Shown here piece after piece: positions 47,801-59,800 of a DNA stretch of 64,000 nucleotides (position 1 is its first letter; each line of letters starts with the position of its first letter). A program made the position numbers and the translations under genes. A model generated the notes under the pieces. The model saw only the letters and a program-made list of their open reading frames with translations, was not told where the DNA came from and ran no database searches. Source of the stretch: Mactromeris polynyma (lineage: Eukaryota; Mollusca; Bivalvia; Venerida; Mactridae). The stretch spans positions 216,001 to 280,000 of the forward strand of contig JASFXZ010000033.1 in assembly GCA_032209605.1 (NCBI GenBank), given 5' to 3'.

Positions 47801-50800
47801 AGTTGAATAAAGTTCACTTGTTATGATTTTGTAGATAAATCGTGATGCTGCATGTGAAGTTACCAAGAGTTGCTTTCCTAGCAGAACTGACTGTTCTACC
47901 AACTGTGATTTTTTAGTTACCTGGAAAAGTTTGGGATCTGAAGACGTTGAATTCAGCCTGGCTAGGAAGACTACTGAGACTGACTACTGGATAGGTGTCG
48001 GATTTTCGGATAACCCAAAAATGGTGAATTATTTTATCAAGTGGCATTTCTTGTTTCTATACAGTTGTCTTTCACATACTATAGCTATATTATACATGTT
48101 ACATTAAATTCTAGATTATGGTAAGTATGTCTTTTACTTGTTGTTAAGCCCCCATCATGAAGTAGCGGAAGGGCATATCAAGGGTTCAACGCAAGACTAT
48201 CGTAACTCCTATGTATTTATGTAGGAGTTACGATAGTCTTGCACAGAACCCTTGATATAGTGTTGTCCATCTGTGTCAGAATTGTGTCTGGCCCATATGT
48301 TTGTCTACATTAGGTGGTGTAATGAGGTGGTCAGTGGTTGGTTACTCATGTACTGTTTCATCGAAACCATATTTACTCTGTTGTCAATTATAAAGTTGTA
48401 CATTTTGACTGTTCATCTACATGCTGCTAAAAATAGAAATGCCGAAGTTACATGCATAACTCTTATTTAAGTGAATGCATGATTTACAACATTAAGGAAG
48501 CATCAACATTTAATCTACTGATTCAAGGTTACACACTAAACTGTTGGTGTATATACTTGATTTGTTGCATAAAGTGATTTATAACATTGTTTAAATTCTG
48601 ATTTATTATGTTTTTCTTAGCAACATGATTGCAACTGAAGTTCTTGTGTGTAATTCTTGGTTTTTACAAGGAAAATATAGTGTTGATGTATTTTGATACA
48701 TTTACTAGGAAATGATAGTATTGATTATTTTGATATATTAGGAAATGATAGTGTTGATGTATTTTGATACATTTACTAGGAAATGATAGTATTGATGTAT
48801 TTTGATATATTAGGAAATGATAGTGTTGATTTATTTTGATATATTTACTTGGAAATGATAGTGTTGATGTATTTTGATATATTTACTAGGAAATGATTGT
48901 TATGATATATTTACTAGGAAATGATAGTGTTGATGTATTTTGATAAATTTACTGGGAAATGATAGTGTTGCAGGAAATGATAAGTGTTGATGTATTTTGA
49001 TATATTTACTAGGAAATGATAGTGTTGATGTATTTTGATACATTTACTAGGAAATGATAGTATTGGTGTATTTTGATACATTTACTAGGAAATGTTAGTG
49101 TTGATGTATTTTGATACATTTACTAGGAAATGTTAGTGTTGATGTATTTTGATACATTTACTAGGAAATGATAGTGTTGATGTATTTTGATACATTTACT
49201 AGGAAATGATAGTATTGATGTATTTTGATACATTTACTAGGAAATGATAGTATTGGTGTATTTTGATATATTTACTAGGAAATGATAGTATTGATGTATT
49301 TTGATAAATTTACTAGGAAATGATAGTATTGGTGTATTTTGATACATTTACTAGGAAATGTTAGTGTTGATGTATTTTGATATATTTGCTAGGAAATGAT
49401 AGTGTTGATGTATTTTGATACATTTACTAGGAAATGATAGTATTGATTATTTTGATATATTAGGAAATGATAGTGTTGATGTATTTTGATACATTTACTA
49501 GGAAATGATAGTATTGATGTATTTTGATATATTAGGAAATGATAGTGTTGATTTATTTTGATATATTTACTTGGAAATGATAGTGTTGATGTATTTTGAT
49601 ATATTTACTAGGAAATGATTGTTATGATATATTTACTAGGAAATGATAGTGTTGATGTATTTTACTAAATTTACTGGGAAATGATAGTGTTGCAGGAAAT
49701 CATAAGTGTTGATGTATTTTGATATATTTACTAGGAAATGATAGTGTTGATGTATTTTGATACATTTACTAGGAAATGATAGTATTGGTGTATTTTGATA
49801 CATTTACTAGGAAATGTTAGTGTTGATGTATTTTGATACATTTACTAGGAAATGTTAGTGTTGATGTATTTTGATACATTTACTAGGAAATGATAGTGTT
49901 GATGTATTTTGATACATTTACTAGGAAATGATAGTATTGATGTATTTTGATACATTTACTAGGAAATGATAGTATTGGTGTATTTTGATATATTTACTAG
50001 GAAATGATAGTATTGATGTATTTTGATAAATTTACTAGGAAATGATAGTATTGGTGTATTTTGATACATTTACTAGGAAATGTTAGTGTTGATGTATTTT
50101 GATATATTTGCTAGGAAATGATAGTGTTGATGTATTTTGATACTTTTACTAGGAAATGATAGTATTGATGTATTTTGATACATTTACTAGGAAATGATAG
50201 TATTGATGTATTTTGATATATTTACTGGGAAATGATAGTGTTGTTGTATTTTGATATATTTACAGGGAAATAATAGTGTTGTTGTATTTTGATATATTTA
50301 CTGGGAAATGATATTGTTGATGTATTTTGATATATTAACAGGGAAATAATAGTGTTGATGTATTTTGATGTATTTACTGGGAAATGATAGTGTTGCAGGA
50401 AATGATAGTGTTGATGTATTTTGATATATTTACAGGGAAATAATAGTGTTGTTGTATTTTGATATATTTACAGGGGAATGATATTGTTGATGTATTTTGA
50501 TATATTAACAAGGAAATAATAGTGTTGATGTATTTTGATATATTTACAGGGAAATGATAGTGTTGTTGCTTGTGTTGCTAACAATGGCGATGTTCTTCCT
50601 CGAGTTGCATATAATACGCCGACTTATACAAATCAACTTCTTAGCAGTGTAAGTCATTCCTATATTATTTCCATTTTATGAACAACAAGTACGAGGGTTG
50701 ATCCAGAATTAAGTTGACTTTTTTAATAAATGAAACATGTTTCCACATAGAACATTGAAATTTTATATACAGTACATTTAACATATCATATACAAATATG

Positions 50801-53800
50801 GAAAGTTTCACAGCAATACATGCACAATTAGACGAATTGACCCTTCCTCAGATATTTAATTGACAGTCCGATTCGCCAATCAGATAACGGGAATTCGACA
50901 CACCCCCAGCAGCTCGCTTACCTTAGACAAACCTTAGACAAACAGGAAGAGATTACCGCGCGATAAAAATAAGGTTTAATAGATTCCTGATAGCATTGTG
51001 ATTATATTATGTGAATATGTGACAATGGTGAAAAGATGCGGCTACTTATTCGGACAGCAGAAATCTGGAGAGACTAGAAAAAATGAAATATTTATTTATA
51101 TCGTCTTTACTTGAATGGGGCAGACATTAGCCATTATATTGAAGGTTCTTGCCACCTGAAATAAGTTGAAAATGGAAATAACTACCAATATAATGGCTAC
51201 AAACAAATAATGTCAATATTCTTATGAAATTTAAAAAAATAAAACCCACCTGTCGTAAATGAGTTCCGGCCTGCATCATTCCGACGGCTCTGGCGCGTTC
51301 TTCTTCATTCTCACCATGTTTTGTGTTTTTCAAAAAGGATTTTCATCAGCAATGACAAAAGTGTACACGAACACGTGCAAATATGTGTCCATGCCCCGCA
51401 CGTGCAAAACGTGCTATAAACGTCAATACGCCTAATACGATTAGCTGGCTAAAAAAAATCAATAATTCGCTGCATTACCTGTTCAAATATCGGTATGGGA
51501 AATTTTGTGTGAATGCATGCATTATTAGAAAAATAATGATACAATATAAACTGACCGATTAGGAATTTTGTTGAGTGTACATCTTTCTTGAACAAATACA
51601 ATCAATACATTAGGAGTTAATTCTTTGTTAATGCATGTTTAGTGGTGTTTTAAACATAGGAAATATATTTTTCATGTTTGTTTAGGTAAACAACTGAACA
51701 AACAATGAGTATGATATTACTTGAATGGAACAAAGTGCCACTAAATTTACTTTCAAGTTATATCTGGAAGATAAGAACATTAATTTTCTGTCAAAATGCT
51801 TGATTAAGTTGTGTTGGGGTAAATGAGGCAAATTTCAATATTGAACCACAAAAATTAAGTCATGATTATGCCTGGAACAATAATATATCTGAATTGTATA
51901 ATTTGAACATATTCAAAAGTTGTTTTCTGGTACAAAATAAAGAAAAGTACTACACATTTAAACTCTTATACTCTGAAATATTGATTTGTCCTGATTTATA
52001 TTTAATGTGGCAAATATACAATGGTTGTGATGGGTTTTATACATTGTTATACACAGCTGAATGTGGCAAATATACAATGGTTGTGATGGGTTTAAACATT
52101 GTTATACACAGCAAATATACAATGGTTGTGATGGAAACATTGTTATACACAGCAAATATACAATGGTTGTGATGGAAACATTGTTATACACAGCAAATAT
52201 ACAATGGTTGTGATGGAAACATTGTTATACACAGCAAATATACCATGGTTGTGATGGAAACATTGTTATACACAGCAAATATACAATGGTTGTGATGGAA
52301 ACATTGTTATACACAGCAAATATACAATGGTTGTGATGGGTTTAAACATTGTTATACACAGCAAATATACAATGGTTGTGATGGAAACATTGTTATACAC
52401 AGCAAATATACAATGGTTGTGATGGAAACATTGTTATACACAGCAAATATACAATGGTTGTGATGGAAACATTGTTATACACAGCAAATATACAATGGTT
52501 GTGATGGGTTTGAACATTGTTATACACAGCAAATATACAATGGTTGTGATGGGTTTGAACATTGTTATACACAGCAAATATACAATGGTTGTGATGGGTT
52601 TAAACATTGTTATACACAGCAAATATACAATGGTTGTGATGGAAACATTGTTATACACAGCAAATATACAATGGTTGTGATGGAAACATTGTTATACACA
52701 GCAAATATACAATGGTTGTGATGGAAACATTGTTATACACAGCAAATATACAATGGTTGTGATGGGTTTGAACATTGTTATACACAGCAAATATACAATG
52801 GTTGTGATGGAAACATTGTTATACACAGCAAATATACAATGGTTGTGATGGAAACATTGTTATACACAGCAAATATACAATGGTTGTGATGGAAACATTG
52901 TTATACACAGCAAATATACAATGGTTGTGATGGAAACATTGTTATACACAGCAAATATACAATGGTTGTGATGGAAACATTGTTATACACAGCAAATATA
53001 CAATGGTTGTGATGGGTTTGAACATTGTTATACACAGCAAATATACAATGGTTGTGATGGAAACATTGTTATACACAGCAAATATACAATGGTTGTGATG
53101 GGTTTGAACATTGTTATACACAGCAAATATACAATGGTTGTGATGGAAACATTGTTATACACAGCAAATATACAATGGTTGTGATGGGTTTAAAACATTG
53201 TTATACACAGCAAATATACAATGGTTGTGATGGGTTTGAAACATTGTTATACACAGCAAATATACAATGGTTGTGATGGGTTTGAAACATTGTTATACAC
53301 AGCAAATATACAATGGTTGTGATGGGTTTGAAACATTGTTATACACAGCAAATATACAATGGTTGTGATGGAAACATTGTTATACACAGCAAATATACAA
53401 TGGTTGTGATGGGTTTAAAACATTGTTATACACAGCAAATATACAATGGTTGTGATGGGTTTGAAACATTGTTATACACAGCAAATATACAATGGTTGTG
53501 ATGGGTTTGAAACATTGTTATACACAGCAAATATACAATGGTTGTGATGGGTTTGAAACATTGTTATAAACAGCAAATATACAATGGTTGTGATGGAAAC
53601 ATTGTTATACACAGCAAATATACAATGGTTGTGATGGAAACATTGTTATACACAGCAAATATACAATGGTTGTGATGGGTTTGAACATTGTTATACACAG
53701 CAAATATACAATGGTTGTGATGGGTTTGAAACATTGTTATAAACAGCAAATATACAATGGTTGTGATGGAAACATTGTTATACACAGCAAATATACAATG

Positions 53801-56800
53801 GTTGTGATGGAAACATTGTTATACACAGCAAATATACAATGGTTGTGATGGGTTTAAACATTGTTATACACAGCAAATATACAATGGTTGTGATGGAAAC
53901 ATTGTTATACACAGCAAATATACAATGGTTGTGATGGAAACATTGTTATACACAGCAAATATACAATGGTTGTGATGGAAACATTGTTATACACAGCAAA
54001 TATACAATGGTTGTGATGGGTTTGAACATTGTTATACACAGCAAATATACAATGGTTGTGATGGGTTTGAACATTGTTATACACAGCAAATATACAATGG
54101 TTGTGATGGGTTTAAACATTGTTATACACAGCAAATATACAATGGTTGTGATGGAAACATTGTTATACACAGCAAATATACAATGGTTGTGATGGAAACA
54201 TTGTTATACACAGCAAATATACAATGGTTGTGATGGAAACATTGTTATACACAGCAAATATACAATGGTTGTGATGGGTTTGAACATTGTTATACACAGC
54301 AAATATACAATGGTTGTGATGGAAACATTGTTATACACAGCAAATATACAATGGTTGTGATGGAAACATTGTTATACACAGCAAATATACAATGGTTGTG
54401 ATGGAAACATTGTTATACACAGCAAATATACAATGGTTGTGATGGAAACATTGTTATACACAGCAAATATACAATGGTTGTGATGGGTTTGAACATTGTT
54501 ATACACAGCAAATATACAATGGTTGTGATGGAAACATTGTTATACACAGCAAATATACAATGGTTGTGATGGGTTTGAACATTGTTATACACAGCAAATA
54601 TACAATGGTTGTGATGGAAACATTGTTATACACAGCAAATATACAATGGTTGTGATGGGTTTAAAACATTGTTATACACAGCAAATATACAATGGTTGTG
54701 ATGGGTTTGAAACATTGTTATACACAGCAAATATACAATGGTTGTGATGGGTTTGAAACATTGTTATACACAGCAAATATACAATGGTTGTGATGGGTTT
54801 GAAACATTGTTATACACAGCAAATATACAATGGTTGTGATGGAAACATTGTTATACACAGCAAATATACAATGGTTGTGATGGGTTTAAAACATTGTTAT
54901 ACACAGCAAATATACAATGGTTGTGATGGGTTTGAAACATTGTTATACACAGCAAATATACAATGGTTGTGATGGGTTTGAAACATTGTTATACACAGCA
55001 AATATACAATGGTTGTGATGGGTTTGAAACATTGTTATAAACAGCAAATATACAATGGTTGTGATGGAAACATTGTTATACACAGCAAATATACAATGGT
55101 TGTGATGGAAACATTGTTATACACAGCAAATATACAATGGTTGTGATGGGTTTGAACATTGTTATACACAGCAAATATACAATGGTTGTGATGGGTTTGA
55201 AACATTGTTATAAACAGCAAATATACAATGGTTGTGATGGAAACATTGTTATACACAGCAAATATACAATGGTTGTGATGGAAACATTGTTATACACAGC
55301 AAATATACAATGGTTGTGATGGGTTTGAACATTGTTATACACAGCAAATATACAATGGTTGTGATGGAAACATTGTTATACACAGCAAATATACAATGGT
55401 TGTGATGGAAACATTTTTATACACAGCAAATATACAATGGTTGTGATGGGTTTGAAACATTGTTATACACAGCAAATATACAATGGTTGTGATGGAAACA
55501 TTGTTATACACAGCAAATATACAATGGTTGTGATGGAAACATTGTTATACACAGCAAATATACAATGGTTGTGATGGAAACATTGTTATACACAGCAAAT
55601 ATACAATGGTTGTGATGGGTTTGAAACATTGTTATACACAGTAAATATACAATGGTTGTGATGGGTTTGAAACATTGTTATACACAGCAAATATACAATG
55701 GTTGTGATGGAAACATTGTTATACACAGCAAATATACAATGGTTGTGATGGGTTTGAAACATTGTTATACACAGCAAATATACAATGGTTGTGATGGGTT
55801 TAAACATTGTTATACACAGCAAATATACAATGGTTGTGATGGGTTTAAACATTGTTATACACAGCAAATATACAATGGTTGTGATGGAAACAATGTTATA
55901 CACAGCAAATATACAATGGTTGTGATGGAAACATTGTTATACACAGCAAATATACAATGGTTGTGATGGAAACATTGTTATACACAGCAAATATACAATG
56001 GTTGTGATGGAAACATTGTTATACACGGCATATATACAATGGTTGTGATGGGTTTGAAACATTGTTATACACAGCAAATATACAATGGTTGTGATGGGTT
56101 TATACATTGTTATACACAGCTGAAACTGCAATTGTCAGTTACAGTCGGATATTTTGAATAATGAAAACTTTGCAATTATCAAATATGTTATATATAAAGA
56201 AAATATATTATATATAAAAATCATACTATTGTCAAATACTTTGAGGCCAAGGTGTGAACATACCTTATATCAGAAACACAGTTTTGAACATAGAGAGCAA
56301 AATTTACTTTAGATGTTTGATTGTCAACATGTCGGCATTTATTCCATTTTTTCCAAATTTGCAGTCTAATTTTGGTGTAACTAGTGTAAGTCAATCCCTC
56401 AGTGATGGCATATTGAGTTGCACATTTAGACGGAAGAGGAATTTTACTCTGGCTGATGGCGCTTTGGGCCGACGGCGACGAGCTGCCGAAGATGAGGCAA
56501 AATTCTTTGATCTTAGTACAGAGTGGTATTTGCTTGTTGCCCATGGTCCAGCTGTCCAAGGTAAGTAACAACACTCCTGAATGATTCTGACTTTGTATCA
56601 CTTTAAATTTTCTCGGCAAGAGTAAAGACTGATAACAATAGTTACTATCTGATATGGATAGTTGTTGCTGAAGATCTGATTGGGACAGAAAGGCGTTGTA
56701 ATTTTACTTCATGTAGAACAGTGTTGTAGAAAGGGGAATGTGTTGTCGACAGGGTTTGTGCTGTGGATAGGGGTTGTGGTGTAGATAGAGAATGCAGGTG

Positions 56801-59800
56801 TTGTGTTGTAGATAACCGTGGTATTGAGCCATCTAACTGCTGTCGGACCGAGCAATTAGTTTGAGCCATCTACCTGTTTGAGGCATCTACCGTATACGTG
56901 TATTTGTAGGAACTGACTGTCACAGGTGTAAGTGTACTGAACGCATGGCATTTGTGTGGTGTTAGTGTTTTCATACTGAATGCACGTCAACCAATAGTCA
57001 CAGCATTGTTCATAAAAGTAATAATTAAAAAAGAAACTAAAACATATTTAAATAAATGATTCGTTTATTCTTACACACATGAATAATATACAGACACGAT
57101 AGTAAACAATTACGATGTTCTATTTTTTTTGACAAACAGTACTAACACAGTTGTTGCTCGTGGCAGACATACAACATTTTTTCTTTGTTGTTCATTTTGA
57201 TAATGATGGAAGTAATGAATGTCTGTTCGTATTTATATCAATGTCGACATTTGAAGGATTTTACTCAATGAAGTTTGCGCTTTTGATTAAGATATTACTC
57301 AAAGACGATGTTGTATATGCTTTTATTTATCGTCGCCACCGGTTTCCCATATGGGCGACTCCTCCGGAAGAATGTTAGTCATATTAGATTTGGAGGATAG
57401 TGCATGATACAGAAGATGCCCCAGTTCCAGAAGCACCCCTGGTTCTTTTACGTGCTCGATGTAAAGCATCATACACGGGACCTCGGTTTTTAAAGTCTCG
57501 TCCGAAAGACGATAATTTGTTTCTGAATTTTATTCACTCAGCAATCAATAGACAATTAATAATTAAAAATTCCAGTTTGGACTTCATTTAATATTTAATA
57601 GATTCATTAAGTGATTTGTTTGTCACATAATTGCATGTAAACTGTATTGTATATAGTACAACCATCAAGTTATTATCACTACATGGGAATAACACGTGTC
57701 ACCAATCTTACCTGTCAACAAACAATTGAATATCCCTCTGTCCATGAAAGGTGTGAATTATTGTATTGTTCGACCTATCTATGGTGAACAATGAATGAAA
57801 TGGTATCTAGGGACTGCAAACCCTGTTGGAGTGTTCGACCTAACTCCGTTCGAGTGATCTACTGTTCGATAATATGAAATAAGAAGGGGTTTCGTCGGGA
57901 CCTAAGAACCTGTTCGAGGTATCTACTGTGTTCGAGCCAAAACTGTTCGAGGTTTCAAAGTTTTACTGTACATTTTTGTTGTGTATCATCTGTTGTGGTA
58001 TTGCTGTATTTATGTATGCCTATGTACTATTGTGTATCATCTGTTGTGGTATTGCTGTATTTATGTATGCCTATGTACTATTGTGTATCATCTGTTGTGC
58101 TATTGCTGTATTTATCTATGCCTATGTACTATTGTGTATCATCTGTTGTGCTATTGCTGTATTTATGTATGCCTATGTACTATTGTGTATCATCTGTTGT
58201 GCTATTGCTGTATTTATGTATGCCTATGTACTATTGTGTATCATCTGTTGTGCTATTGCTGTATTTGTGTATGCCTATGTACTATTGTGAATACTAGAGT
58301 ACCATTACATGAAACTGGGTATGTGGGGCAAAATGCCTTGAAGCAGTTCAATTTATTTTGCCCCCCCCCCCTCCTTCAAACAAGAGAGGGCATATTGGTT
58401 TGCACATGTCGGTCAGTCTGTCGGTTGGTCTGTAATCCTTTCCATTTCTATTAATAACATGAGAATTCCTTGACCTATTATCCTCAAACTTGGTCTACGC
58501 ATTCATCTTGGGTAGCAGAGGAAGACTATTGATTTTGGGGTCATGGGGTGAAGGGTCAAGGTCATAAGTCAATTGTATTTAGAACAACTCTCATTAATTG
58601 GAGTGTTGATAATGACAATATTGTGGACTTCTATTGTACATGACTATCTATATAAATTTAAGGTCAGTTCATCGCATATACGAGATGAGCTCTTTCATTA
58701 CTTACAGCTAACAAACATCATGTTGTTACTGTTTCCGATATGTCACTAATCAAACTATGCATCCATGAAACTCTTTTTTTTACCATTTTTACAACAAAAC
58801 ATTTCCAGCATGTATATTTGAGCATACTTTGAACTTGCTTATGCAATTGTACAAAATATTACTCTGACAAAAACATGAAGGGGCATAATGTTTAACAGAC
58901 ATCTCTTGTTTACAATGTAATGATGTTCAAATATATGAGCATGTTTGAGTAGTTATCTTATTTTCTTTCAGGAAGTATCACAAAACATGCTGAATATCCC
59001 AAAATATCTACAAAGAAAATCAATTTCCTTACTTTAGATTCTGGTGAATCTACCCCACCACGGGATAAAGACATGGGAGTATGTTGTATCTATTGTTATT
59101 TAAGTAATCAGTTTATTTAACATTCTCCTCAAATACCCTAAATGACTCGAACTGACAGTGACATGGGAGTATGTTGTATCTATTGTTATTTAAGTAATCA
59201 GTTTATTTAACATTCTCCTCAAATATCCTAAATGACTCGAACTGACAGTGACATGGGAGTATGTTGTATCTGTTGTCATTTAAGTAATCAGTTTATTTAA
59301 CATTCTCCTCAAATATCCTAAATGACTGGAGCTGACAGTGAACCAGAAAATACATTTACATGTTTTTTCATCAAGTTAAGTATTGTAATTGTTGTCTTGT
59401 TAAATGGCTCTTTGTTTGTCAGATGAGACTTTGTCTTCATGTTCGTTGTTTGAAGCACAGTTTTGTTTCCCTCACATTTTATATTGTTTTATACTGCTAG
59501 GATCTGTGTGGGAATGCAATGATTATTTATTGTGACAGTAAACACTTATTCAGTCATTATTTAAAATTGATCCAAGCATAGTTTATTAATGTGGGATAAA
59601 TTACAATCCAGATGCATGGACAACAAGTTATTAGCTCGTCTGTTTCAGACAGATTAGGTAATGTCATAGCTTCCTCAGCGTCCGCCGTCTGTTGTCCGCC
59701 GTATGTTTGGTTAAGTTTTTTTTTAAAGTCCACTTTTTCTCGGTTACTATTCATGGTAGAGCTTTGTAACTCAACATAGTTGTCTTTCATCATAATAGCA

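Noticed and set aside
57928..58454. Three hydrophobic frames of 100-157 codons (MYHLLWYCC-type repeats)
   Set aside because: They are translations of the six-copy 51-bp repeat; the sister copy has one unit and no such frame.
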